Assembly (NCBI RefSeq): GCF_015555045.1
Contig: NZ_JADNJQ010000004.1
Location: forward strand, 42,960-106,959
DNA length: 64,000 bases
Source of the DNA: Collinsella aerofaciens
GTDB taxonomy: Bacteria; Actinomycetota; Coriobacteriia; Coriobacteriales; Coriobacteriaceae
Reading direction: 5' to 3'
Each line of letters begins with the position of its first letter. Position 1 is the stretch's first letter. Positions 53,113-60,558 of the stretch are shown in pieces. Under the pieces are notes generated by a model. That model saw only the letters and a list, made by a program, of their open reading frames with translations, did no database searches and had not been told where the DNA came from. The position numbers and the translations under genes are program-made.

Positions 53113-53400
53113 ATGACCGCCCACGAGATCATCATCCGTCCGATCGTGTCCGAGCGTTCCTTCTCCGGCATGGAGCTGAACAAGTACACGTTCGAGGTCG
53201 CCAAGGATGCTAACAAGTATCAGATCAAGGACGCTGTCGAGGAGATCTTCGGCGTCAAGGTCGTTCGCGTGAACACCCTGACGGTCAAGCCCAAGACCAA
53301 GCGCGTGCGCTATGTCGCCGGCAAGACCCGTTCTTGGAAGAAGGCCATCGTCACGCTGGCCGAGGGCGACACCATCGAGGTCTTTGGCAACCAGGCCTAA
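53113..53400 (+). CDS. rplW: 50S ribosomal protein L23
   Basis: 95 residues. IIIRPIVSERSFSGMELNKY and KTKRVRYVAGKTRSWKKAIV are canonical. It lies at the peptide exit and docks trigger factor and SRP. The ATG follows the rplD stop codon immediately. Confidence 0.96.
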   Translation: MTAHEIIIRPIVSERSFSGMELNKYTFEVAKDANKYQIKDAVEEIFGVKVVRVNTLTVKPKTKRVRYVAGKTRSWKKAIVTLAEGDTIEVFGNQA

Positions 53401-53418
53401 GACTCGCTGCTGTTGAGT

Positions 53419-53500
53419 GAGCTCATGCCTCCCAAAAAGGGGAGGCGAGAGCTCAAGGTTTTGGGCGTATAAAATGGACACGCCCGGAACCGTGTATACG
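53419..53500 (+). promoter_or_regulatory. Hairpin and internal promoter before rplB
   Basis: GAGCTC-AT-GCCTCCC (53419-53433) pairs with GGGAGGC-GA-GAGCTC (53440-53454) around an A-rich loop. It is followed by TGGACACGCCCGGAACCG (53475) and TGTATACG, the same block seen before rplC. The 179-base gap is unusually long for the S10 operon. Confidence 0.55.
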
Positions 53501-53579
53501 TCCGGTGTCATCGCACCCGAGGCAGAACCTCGAATCCCTGTCTGCGATGGCTAACGGATTCCTATTGAAAGGGATTGTA

Positions 53580-54410
53580 ATGGCTGTAAAGCACCTTAAG
53601 CCGACCTCCGCTGGTAGGCGTTGGCAGACGATCTCCGACTTCTCCGAGATCACCTGCACCAAGCCCGAGAAGTCTCTTCTCGAGCCCCTGCCCAAGAAGG
53701 CCGGTCGTAACAACAACGGCCGCATCACCACCCGCCACCAGGGCGGCGGCGTGAAGCGTCGTTACCGCGTGATCGACTTCAAGCGCAACAAGGATGGCGT
53801 GCCCGCCAAGGTTGCCACGATCGAGTACGATCCGAACCGTTCCGCTCGCATCGCTCTGCTGCACTACGCTGACGGTGAGAAGCGCTACATCCTGGCCCCC
53901 AAGGGCCTCGAGGTCGGTCAGACCATCATGTCCGGTTCTGACGCCGACATCAAGCCGGGCAACGCTCTGCCCCTCGCCGACATCCCCGTCGGTACGCTCA
54001 TCCACGCCGTCGAGTTCCAGCCGGGCAAGGGCGCTGCTATCGCCCGTTCCGCCGGTAACTCCTGCCAGCTGATGGGTAAGGAGGGCAAGTACGCTATCGT
54101 CCGTATGCCTTCCTCCGAGATGCGCCGCATCCTCGTTACCTGCCGCGCCACCGTCGGTGAGGTCGGCAACGCCGATCACTCCAACATCGTCATCGGCAAG
54201 GCCGGCCGTAAGCGTCACATGAACGTGCGCCCGACCGTCCGCGGTACCGTCATGAACCCTGTCGACCACCCGCACGGCGGTGGCGAGGGCAAGAACCACA
54301 CCTCTGGTCGTCCCTCCGTTACCCCCTGGGGTAAGCCGACGAAGGGCCTTCGTACGCGCAAGAAGAAGAAGGTCTCGAACCAGCACATCATTCGTCGCCG
54401 TAAGAAGTAA
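53580..54410 (+). CDS. rplB: 50S ribosomal protein L2
   Basis: 276 residues. [20 protein letters not shown], the peptidyl-transferase-centre segment [15 protein letters not shown] and [19 protein letters not shown] are canonical. The ATG at 53580 follows AAAGGGA; the upstream open frame is not part of L2. Confidence 0.97.
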   Translation: MAVKHLKPTSAGRRWQTISDFSEITCTKPEKSLLEPLPKKAGRNNNGRITTRHQGGGVKRRYRVIDFKRNKDGVPAKVATIEYDPNRSARIALLHYADGEKRYILAPKGLEVGQTIMSGSDADIKPGNALPLADIPVGTLIHAVEFQPGKGAAIARSAGNSCQLMGKEGKYAIVRMPSSEMRRILVTCRATVGEVGNADHSNIVIGKAGRKRHMNVRPTVRGTVMNPVDHPHGGGEGKNHTSGRPSVTPWGKPTKGLRTRKKKKVSNQHIIRRRKK

Positions 54411-54442
54411 TTTCGGATACCGAGTTTTAGGAGAAAGCACTT

Positions 54443-54703
54443 ATGAGCAGAAGTCTCAAAAAGGGCCCGTTCGTGGAGACTCGCCTTCTCTCGCGTATCA
54501 CCGCGATGAACGAGGCTGGCAAGAAGGACGTCGTGAAGACCTGGTCCCGCGCGTCCACCATCTTCCCCGAGATGGTTGGTCACACCATCGCCGTCCACGA
54601 CGGCCGCAAGCATGTGCCCGTGTATGTTACCGAGTCCATGGTTGGTCACAAGCTCGGCGAGTTCGCGCCGACTCGTACGTTCCGTGGCCACAAGGCCAAA
54701 TAG
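54443..54703 (+). CDS. rpsS: 30S ribosomal protein S19
   Basis: 86 residues. [15 protein letters not shown] and [20 protein letters not shown] are typical. TAGGAG precedes the ATG. Part of the continuous rplB-rpsS-rplV-rpsC-rplP-rpmC-rpsQ run. Confidence 0.97.
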   Translation: MSRSLKKGPFVETRLLSRITAMNEAGKKDVVKTWSRASTIFPEMVGHTIAVHDGRKHVPVYVTESMVGHKLGEFAPTRTFRGHKAK

Positions 54704-54717
54704 GGGGTTAACCGTAA

Positions 54718-55089
54718 ATGGCAACTAAGTCTATTGAAACTGAGGCCACCGAGGTTCGCGCCGTCGCTAAGTACGTGCGTGTTTCCCCCAGCAAGGCCCG
54801 CCTGGTGGTCGATCTGATCCGCCGCAAGCCTGTCGCTCAGGCCTTCGACATCCTCCACTTCTGCGACCGCGCCGTCGCCGTGGATGTCGAGAAGGTTCTC
54901 CGTTCCGCCGTTGCGAACGCCGAGAACAACAACGGTCTGCGTGCCGACAACCTGGTTGTCGCCGCTGCCTATGTTGACGAGGGTCCGACGCTTAAGCGCA
55001 TCCGTCCCCGCGCCAAGGGTTCCGCTTCTCGCATTCTGAAGCGTACTTCCCACATCACCGTCGTCGTTGCTCCTCGAAAGGAGGCGTAA
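54718..55089 (+). CDS. rplV: 50S ribosomal protein L22
   Basis: 123 residues. [20 protein letters not shown] at the start and [19 protein letters not shown] in the exit-tunnel β-hairpin. An N-terminal addition of about 12 residues ([12 protein letters not shown]) is a little longer than usual. Confidence 0.96.
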   Translation: MATKSIETEATEVRAVAKYVRVSPSKARLVVDLIRRKPVAQAFDILHFCDRAVAVDVEKVLRSAVANAENNNGLRADNLVVAAAYVDEGPTLKRIRPRAKGSASRILKRTSHITVVVAPRKEA

Positions 55090-55095
55090 AGCTGT

Positions 55096-55806
55096 ATGGG
55101 TCAGAAAGTCTACCCCACCGGCTTCCGTCTTGGCATTACCGAGAACTGGCGCTCCCGCTGGTTCGCAGAGAAGGATTACGCTAAGACCCTCGGTAACGAT
55201 CTCGAGATCCGCAAGTACCTCGAGAAGCGTCTTTCCCGCGCAGCTGTCTCCCGCGTCGAGATCGAGCGCGCTGGCGACAAGGTGAAGGTCATCATCCTCA
55301 CTGCTCGCCCCGGCGTTGTCATCGGTAAGAAGGGTGCCGAGATCGATACCCTCCGCACCGAGCTCGAGAAGGTCGCTGGCGTCTCCAAGGGCCAGCTCTC
55401 CGTCGACGTTGTCGAGATCAAGCGCCCCGAGCTCGACGCCAACCTCGTTGCTCAGTCTATCGCCGAGCAGCTCGAGGGCCGCGTTGCCTTCCGTCGCGCT
55501 ATGCGCAAGGCTGTCCAGTCCGCCCGCAAGGCCGGCGCTAAGGGCATCCGTATCCAGTGCTCCGGTCGTCTCGGCGGTGCCGAGATGGGCCGTCGTGAGT
55601 GGTACCGTGAGGGTCGCGTGCCTCTGCACACCCTCCGTGCCAAGATCGACTACGGCACGGCTGTCGCCAGCACCACCATGGGCGCTTGCGGCGTGAAGGT
55701 CTGGATCTACCTGGGCGAGAAGCTCCCGGGCCAGCCTGTTCCCAACCCTGCACTCGAGGGCTCTTCCCGTCCTCGTCGTCGTAACTCCGAGAGGAGGGGT
55801 CAGTAG
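55096..55806 (+). CDS. rpsC: 30S ribosomal protein S3
   Basis: 236 residues. [20 protein letters not shown], a KH domain with [14 protein letters not shown], and [20 protein letters not shown] identify S3, part of the mRNA entry site and helicase. The rplP start codon overlaps the last base of its stop codon. Confidence 0.97.
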   Translation: MGQKVYPTGFRLGITENWRSRWFAEKDYAKTLGNDLEIRKYLEKRLSRAAVSRVEIERAGDKVKVIILTARPGVVIGKKGAEIDTLRTELEKVAGVSKGQLSVDVVEIKRPELDANLVAQSIAEQLEGRVAFRRAMRKAVQSARKAGAKGIRIQCSGRLGGAEMGRREWYREGRVPLHTLRAKIDYGTAVASTTMGACGVKVWIYLGEKLPGQPVPNPALEGSSRPRRRNSERRGQ

Positions 55807-56309
55807 TGCTTGCCCCTAAGCGTATTCTTCACCGCAAGGTGCAGCGTGGCTCCATGAAGGGCCAGGCCAAGGGTAATACCGAGCTGCATTTCGGTGAGTT
55901 TGGTATCCAGGCTCTCGAGGCCCATTGGATCACCAACCGTCAGATCGAGGCCGCTCGTATTGCCATGACCCGCTACATGAAGCGTGGCGGTCGTGTCTAC
56001 ATCACGATCTTCCCCGATAAGCCCATCACCAAGAAGCCTGCCGAGACTCGCATGGGTTCTGGTAAGGGCAACCCCGAGGAGTGGGTGGCCGTCGTCAAGC
56101 CCGGCCGCATCATGTTCGAGGTCAAGGGTGTTCCCGAGGAGGTCGCTCGCGAGGCTCTGCGTCTTGCGCAGCACAAGCTCCCCATCAAGACCAAGATTGT
56201 TGCTGCCAAGAACGCTGAGCAGCGCATCGAGAAGGAGATGGCTGAGGAGGCCGCTCTCGAGGCCAAGTGGGCTGCTGAGGACGCCGCCGCCGCCAAGGAG
56301 GAGAACTAA
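55806..56309 (+). CDS. rplP: 50S ribosomal protein L16 with acidic C-terminal extension
   Basis: 167 residues, GTG start overlapping the rpsC stop. The core ([35 protein letters not shown]) is standard to about residue 138. L16 is usually about 137-144 residues; here a charged helix-like tail ([20 protein letters not shown]) is added. The core contacts the A-site tRNA. The last base overlaps rpmC (TAATG). Confidence 0.96.
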   Translation: MLAPKRILHRKVQRGSMKGQAKGNTELHFGEFGIQALEAHWITNRQIEAARIAMTRYMKRGGRVYITIFPDKPITKKPAETRMGSGKGNPEEWVAVVKPGRIMFEVKGVPEEVAREALRLAQHKLPIKTKIVAAKNAEQRIEKEMAEEAALEAKWAAEDAAAAKEEN

Positions 56310-56524
56310 TGAAGCCCGCAGAGATTCGTGAGCTCTCGGACGCTCAGCTCGTTGAGAAGCTGAAGGAAATGCGCGCCGAGCTCTTTAACCTTCGTTTCCA
56401 GATGGCCACCAGCCAGCTGGACAACACCGCTCGCGTCAACACCGTGAAGAAGGACATCGCTCGCGTCCTCACGGAGCAGCGCGCCCGCGAGATCGCAGCG
56501 GAGAAGTCCGCTGTCGCCGAGTAG
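56309..56524 (+). CDS. rpmC: 50S ribosomal protein L29
   Basis: 71 residues, a two-helix protein. LSDAQLVEKLKEMRAELFNL and RFQMATSQLDNTARVNTVKK are typical. Its ATG overlaps the stop codon of rplP. Confidence 0.96.
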   Translation: MKPAEIRELSDAQLVEKLKEMRAELFNLRFQMATSQLDNTARVNTVKKDIARVLTEQRAREIAAEKSAVAE

Positions 56525-56540
56525 GACCTAAGGAGAGAAC

Positions 56541-56801
56541 ATGACTGATTCGCGTAACTCGCGTAAGGTCCGTACGGGTGTCGTTACCTCCGTCTCCGGT
56601 GCCAAGACCATCGTTGTCACCATCACCGAGCGCAAGCGTCACCCCAAGTACGGCAAGATGATGACCAGCTCCAAGAAGCTGCACGCTCACGACGAGGAGT
56701 GCACGGCTGGCGTGGGCGACACCGTCCGCGTTATGGAGACCCGTCCTATGTCCAAGATGAAGCGTTGGCGCCTCATCGAGGTCGTCGAGCGCGCTAAATA
56801 A
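56541..56801 (+). CDS. rpsQ: 30S ribosomal protein S17
   Basis: 86 residues. RKVRTGVVTSVSGAKTIVVT, HPKYGKMMTSSKKLHAHDEE and METRPMSKMKRWRL are typical. AAGGAG precedes the ATG. A structured gap follows before rplN. Confidence 0.97.
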   Translation: MTDSRNSRKVRTGVVTSVSGAKTIVVTITERKRHPKYGKMMTSSKKLHAHDEECTAGVGDTVRVMETRPMSKMKRWRLIEVVERAK

Positions 56802-56828
56802 GCAGTCGCTCTTACGACTTGTACGTTT

Positions 56829-56894
56829 CCGAAGATGTGCGTATGCCTGGCTTGCATACCACGGGCCGTATAAAGGCTGCGCACCTCTCTTCGG
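56829..56894 (+). promoter_or_regulatory. Structured RNA in the rpsQ-rplN gap
   Basis: CCGAAGA (56829-56835) pairs with TCTTCGG (56888-56894), TGTGCG pairs imperfectly with TGCGCAC, and GTATGC (56841-56846) pairs with GCATAC (56854-56859). A three-helix element in a 118-base gap at the place where the spc operon begins in other bacteria; a ribosomal-protein binding site is possible. Confidence 0.45.
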
Positions 56895-56919
56895 TTCTTA
56901 GTTCGGAGGAACATCTACC

Positions 56920-57288
56920 ATGATTCAGATGCAAACCATGCTGAACGTCGCCGACAACTCCGGCGCTCGCAAGATTCGCTGCATCAAGGTGCTTGGCGGT
57001 TCCAAGCGTCGTTATGCAGGCATCGGCGATGTGTTCATCGGTGCTGTCCAGGAGGCTACCCCTGGCGCCAACGTCAAGAAGAAGGACGTTGTCCGTTGCG
57101 TCGTCGTTCGCACCGTTAAGGAGATCCGCCGCAAGGATGGCTCCTACATTCGCTTTGATGAGAACGCCTGCGTTGTCATCAACAACGATGGTTCGCCCGT
57201 CGGCACCCGTATCTTCGGGCCTGTCGCTCGCGAGCTTCGTGACAAGAAGTACATGAAGATCGTCTCGCTCGCTCCCGAGACCCTGTAG
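56920..57288 (+). CDS. rplN: 50S ribosomal protein L14
   Basis: 122 residues. [39 protein letters not shown] and [13 protein letters not shown] are canonical. CGGAGG precedes the ATG. Confidence 0.97.
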   Translation: MIQMQTMLNVADNSGARKIRCIKVLGGSKRRYAGIGDVFIGAVQEATPGANVKKKDVVRCVVVRTVKEIRRKDGSYIRFDENACVVINNDGSPVGTRIFGPVARELRDKKYMKIVSLAPETL

Positions 57289-57301
57289 TTAGGGGAGATA
57301 T

Positions 57302-57607
57302 ATGTATATCAAGAAGGGCGATAAGGTCCAGGTTCTCTCTGGTAAGGATCGCGGCAAGCAGGGCGTTGTCCTGCGTGCTCTCCCCGCCGAGAACAAGGTC
57401 GTTGTCGAGGGCGTTTCGGTCGTCAAGAAGGCCGTCAAGCCCAACGCTGCCAACCAGCAGGGCGGCATCGTTTCGCAGGAGGCTCCCATCGACGCCTCCA
57501 ACGTCAATCTCGTTTGCCCCGAGTGCGGTAAGGTTACCCGCGTCGGTCACGAGAAGGACGGCAAGAACAAGCTGCGCGTCTGCAAGAAGTGCGGCCACAA
57601 GTTCTAA
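57302..57607 (+). CDS. rplX: 50S ribosomal protein L24
   Basis: 101 residues. [20 protein letters not shown] is the KOW motif, followed by a C-terminal Cys4 ribbon ([12 protein letters not shown] and CKKCGHKF) common in Gram-positive L24. GGGGAG precedes the ATG. The operon stops here; rplE, normally next, is absent from the rest of the window. Confidence 0.97.
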   Translation: MYIKKGDKVQVLSGKDRGKQGVVLRALPAENKVVVEGVSVVKKAVKPNAANQQGGIVSQEAPIDASNVNLVCPECGKVTRVGHEKDGKNKLRVCKKCGHKF

Positions 57608-57636
57608 GCTGCCCGCAACATCAAGTTGCTAGCAAA

Positions 57637-57668
57637 GGCCCGGATGCCCCACGGCACCCGGGTCTTTT
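57637..57668 (+). terminator. Terminator after rplX
   Basis: GCCCGGATGCC and GGCACCCGGGT form the stem around a short loop, followed by CTTTTT. Confidence 0.88.
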
Positions 57669-57676
57669 TCTATCCC

Positions 57677-57705
57677 TACTCATTGGGGACAGACTTAAAT
57701 GAGTA
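57677..57705. repeat. Small GGGGACAG hairpin after rplX
   Basis: TACTCATT (57677-57684) pairs perfectly with AATGAGTA (57698-57705); the loop is GGGGACAGACTTA. Related by loop to the repeats at 1830 and 32280. Confidence 0.65.
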
Positions 57706-57937
57706 CCCTAACTGGGCAAGCATAAATGAGCGGGTCGTGCTGTATAAATTGCTTGTGTGCGCGTTTATGCGCGTTAGATTGCGTTTAATTACGCACCTAT
57801 GCGTATATATGCGCCGTTTACGGGGCAATAATGACCGTTTAGCGGTGAGATACGCAAAAACGCGCACAGACGCGCGTGTTTGTGCGAATATAGAGCTGTC
57901 AGAAATGCAAGACGTTCTATGACACAGGAGACACATA
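57706..57937 (+). promoter_or_regulatory. AT-richer control region with many GCG-centred repeats, upstream of the oxidoreductase
   Basis: Blocks such as GCGCGTTTATGCGCG, ATTGCGTTTAATTACGCAC, ATGCGTATATATGCGC, ATACGCAAAAACGCGC and ACGCGCGTGTTTGTGCG crowd about 120 bases (57755-57890). TATAAA at 57743 may be a -10. Such clustered half-sites suit the DeoR-family repressor encoded two genes downstream. No gene in this stretch. Confidence 0.5.
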
Positions 57938-59017
57938 ATGGCAGATTCCAAGCAGGCTCCACTCGACGCCGCGGCAGCCGCCAAAGCAGCATTTGCTTCG
58001 GTCCAGGACAAGCCGTTCCCTAACGACATCTTTACGGCTCCCGAGCTCCGTTGGGCTGTGATCGGTTGCGGCGTTATTGCCAACCAGATGGCTCAGTCCC
58101 TTGCCCTGGCCGGCCGCAAGCTTACGGGCGTTGCCAACCGCACGCTCACCAAGGCTCAGACCTTTGCCGACCAGTACGGCGTCGAGAAGGTCTATGACAC
58201 GGTTGAGGATCTCTACGCCGATCCTGACATCGACGCCGTCTACATCACCACCCCGCACAACACCCATATCACCTATCTGCGCGCCGCCCTGGCGGCCGGC
58301 AAGCACGTTCTCTGCGAGAAGGCCATCACGCTCAACTCCGCCGAGCTCGATGAGGCCCGCGCCATTGCCGCCGAACACAACGTGGTCCTTATGGACGCTA
58401 CCACGGTGCTCCACATGCCCTTGTATCAAGAGCTGCGCCGCCGCATGGATGCCGGCGAGTTTGGCCGCATGAACCTCGCTCAGCTCAACTTTGGTAGCTA
58501 CAAGGAGTACGGCGACCTGACCAACCGTTTCTACAATCGCAACCTCGCCGGCGGTGCCATGCTCGATATTGGCGTATACGCCCTGTCCGTCATGCGTCTC
58601 TTTATGGCAAGCCAGCCCGCTGAGGTCGTTTCGCTGGGCAACACCTGCGAGACCGGTGTTGACGTTGCGGGCGGCATCGTCTGCCGTAATGCCGAACAGC
58701 AGCTGGGCGTGGTGAGCCTTACGCTCCACTCCAAGCAGCCCAAGCGTTCGGTCATTAGCTTCGACAAGTGCTATATCGAGGTCAACGATTATCCGCGTGC
58801 CGATCACGCGACCATCGTGTGGACTGCAGACGGTCACCGTGAGGAGGTCCACGCTGGCACCGAGGCATACGCTCTGTGCTACGAGATGGCCGACCTGGAG
58901 AGGGCCGTTGCCGGCGATGATTCGAAGCGTGAGCTTCTGGGCTATGCTTCTGATGTTATGGAGCTTATGACCAAGCTCCGCGCCGACTGGGGAGTTGTGT
59001 ACCCCGAGGAGGAGTAA
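57938..59017 (+). CDS. Gfo/Idh/MocA-family oxidoreductase
   Basis: 359 residues. A ~37-residue N-terminal extension precedes the Rossmann fold (WAVIGCGVIANQMAQSLALA), then AVYITTPHNTHITYLRAALA, the conserved EKAIT (usually EKP; the proline is Ala here) and a C-terminal GGAMLDIGVYAL. These enzymes oxidise or reduce sugars, inositols or trans-dihydrodiols with NAD(P). CAGGAG precedes the ATG. It forms a two-gene operon with the DeoR regulator, 3 bases apart, which suggests a sugar-responsive role. Confidence 0.9.
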   Translation: MADSKQAPLDAAAAAKAAFASVQDKPFPNDIFTAPELRWAVIGCGVIANQMAQSLALAGRKLTGVANRTLTKAQTFADQYGVEKVYDTVEDLYADPDIDAVYITTPHNTHITYLRAALAAGKHVLCEKAITLNSAELDEARAIAAEHNVVLMDATTVLHMPLYQELRRRMDAGEFGRMNLAQLNFGSYKEYGDLTNRFYNRNLAGGAMLDIGVYALSVMRLFMASQPAEVVSLGNTCETGVDVAGGIVCRNAEQQLGVVSLTLHSKQPKRSVISFDKCYIEVNDYPRADHATIVWTADGHREEVHAGTEAYALCYEMADLERAVAGDDSKRELLGYASDVMELMTKLRADWGVVYPEEE

Positions 59018-59020
59018 GCG

Positions 59021-59767
59021 ATGCTTGCGGAAGATAGGCTCAACGCGATCGTGTCGATGGTGCAGCGAGCTGGCTCGGTTACCGTGCCGGAGCTTGCTGA
59101 GGCCCTGGGCGTGACAGCGTCTACCATTCGGCGCGACCTGCAGACGCTCGACCGAGCGCACCGCATCGCCAAGGTGCACGGTGGCGCGACAAGTCTTGAG
59201 CGCGCGCACGTGACGCGCGACCTAACGATCAGTGAGCGCAGTGATCTCCATAACGACGACAAGGAGCGTATCTGCGCCCGCGCCGCGGCGCTCGTGGAGC
59301 CCGAGAGCTTTGTGTACATCGATTCGGGTTCGACAACGCTCAGACTCATCGAGCATCTTCCGCATCTCGAATCGGTCACCTATGTGACTGATTCCGTGCT
59401 CCATGCTCAGCATCTCGCTGTGCGCGGCATGCGCACCGTGGTGCTGGGCGGCGAGCTTAAACCCGAGACCGAGGCGCTCGTTGGCCCCGATGCTCTGGCA
59501 ACCCTAGACCGCTACAACTTTAACTGCGGTTTTTGGGGTTCTAACGGCATTGCCGCCGAGCAGGGCTTTACGACGCCCGATATCGAGGAAGCGCAGGTCA
59601 AGCGTATCTCGATGCGCCATACAGCCAAACGCTTCGTAATCTCGGACGCCAGTAAGTTTGGCATGGTGGCTCCCGTAAAATTCGCGGACTTCCGCGACGC
59701 AACGGTTATCACCGCGGGCGAGGTGCCCGCCAAGTACCAGTCGATGGACAACGTCATCACGGTCTAA
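59021..59767 (+). CDS. DeoR/GlpR-family transcriptional regulator
   Basis: 248 residues. The N-terminal helix-turn-helix (GSVTVPELAEALGVTASTIR RDLQ reading on) is typical, followed by a sugar-phosphate-binding DeoRC domain with YIDSGSTTLRLIEHLP, VVLGGELKPETEALVGP and GVAAEQGFTT-like FWGSNGIAAEQGFTT. Ligand is probably a phosphorylated sugar. It lies 3 bases downstream of the oxidoreductase gene, and the repeats at 57755-57890 are its likely target. Confidence 0.92.
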   Translation: MLAEDRLNAIVSMVQRAGSVTVPELAEALGVTASTIRRDLQTLDRAHRIAKVHGGATSLERAHVTRDLTISERSDLHNDDKERICARAAALVEPESFVYIDSGSTTLRLIEHLPHLESVTYVTDSVLHAQHLAVRGMRTVVLGGELKPETEALVGPDALATLDRYNFNCGFWGSNGIAAEQGFTTPDIEEAQVKRISMRHTAKRFVISDASKFGMVAPVKFADFRDATVITAGEVPAKYQSMDNVITV

Positions 59768-59781
59768 CAGCAGGGGACGGG

Positions 59782-59886
59782 CAAACGCCAAAACCACCGC
59801 GAAGGGGTAGGAACCTATGTGGTGGTTTTGACGTTTGTCCAGATAAAACCTGCCAAAATAAACCTGTCCATTTTCGACAGACTTTA
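59782..59886. repeat. Composite hairpin repeat, copy 4
   Basis: A first hairpin: CAAACGCCAAAACCACC (59782-59798) with GGTGGTTTTGACGTTTG (59821-59837). It is followed by CAGATAAAACCTGCCAAAA, TAAACCTGTCC and a degraded return arm at 59871-59885. The same order of blocks is found at 5589-5684. The rluA stop codon (59884-59886) overlaps its end, as the ATPase stop does at 5683. Confidence 0.78.
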
Positions 59887-60543
59887 GGGCTCCCAGGGGC
59901 AGGGGGCTTCGATGTGGATGTGCTCGCCGGTTACGGGATGCGTGAAGGACACACTGTGGGCGTGGAGCATCAGGCCGCAAGGACGCGGCGTTCCGTACAG
60001 GTCGTCGCCAACCAGGGGATGGCGCTCGCTTGCCAGATGCACACGGATTTGGTGCTTGCGGCCGGTGAGCAGCTCGACATCGATATACGAGCGCGTGGGC
60101 AGGCCACGACGGCTCTTAAGACGCTTGAGCACCTTCACGCGCGTCTGAGACGGCTTGCCGCTGGCGCCGACGCGCATCTTGCGGCTGTCGTGACGGTCGC
60201 GGGCGATGGGCTTGTCGATGAGCTTTTCGTTCCAGTCGATTTTGCCTTCGGCGAGCGCCAGATAGTGCTTTTCGAAAGCGTGGTCGATCACCATCTGGTC
60301 AAAGGCGGGCTGCGTCTGCTTGTCGAGCGAGAACAACACCACGCCGGTGGTGTCGCGGTCCAGGCGGTTGAGCGGCTGCATGTCGGTCGCGGCAAAGCCG
60401 TCGCCCATCGCCAGCAGCAGGTCGCTGGCGTAGTCGGTGAGCGTGCGCTCGCCGGTGCCGTCGCCGTGGACGATCATGCCGGCGGGCTTGTCGATGGCCA
60501 TGAGCCAGGCGTCGCAGTAGAGGACTTGAGGTTCTTCGTTCAC
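59884..60543 (-). CDS. RluA-family pseudouridine synthase
   Basis: 219 residues. The catalytic aspartate is in LNRLDRDTTGVVLFSL; KPAGMIVHGDG and LLTGRKHQIRVHLAS are the other signatures. No S4 domain precedes the catalytic domain. It isomerises uridine in rRNA or tRNA; the target cannot be deduced. Begins 15 bases after the U32 gene on the same strand. Confidence 0.92.
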   Translation of the reverse strand: MNEEPQVLYCDAWLMAIDKPAGMIVHGDGTGERTLTDYASDLLLAMGDGFAATDMQPLNRLDRDTTGVVLFSLDKQTQPAFDQMVIDHAFEKHYLALAEGKIDWNEKLIDKPIARDRHDSRKMRVGASGKPSQTRVKVLKRLKSRRGLPTRSYIDVELLTGRKHQIRVHLASERHPLVGDDLYGTPRPCGLMLHAHSVSFTHPVTGEHIHIEAPCPWEP

Positions 60544-60558
60544 GTGTAAGCCTTTCGG

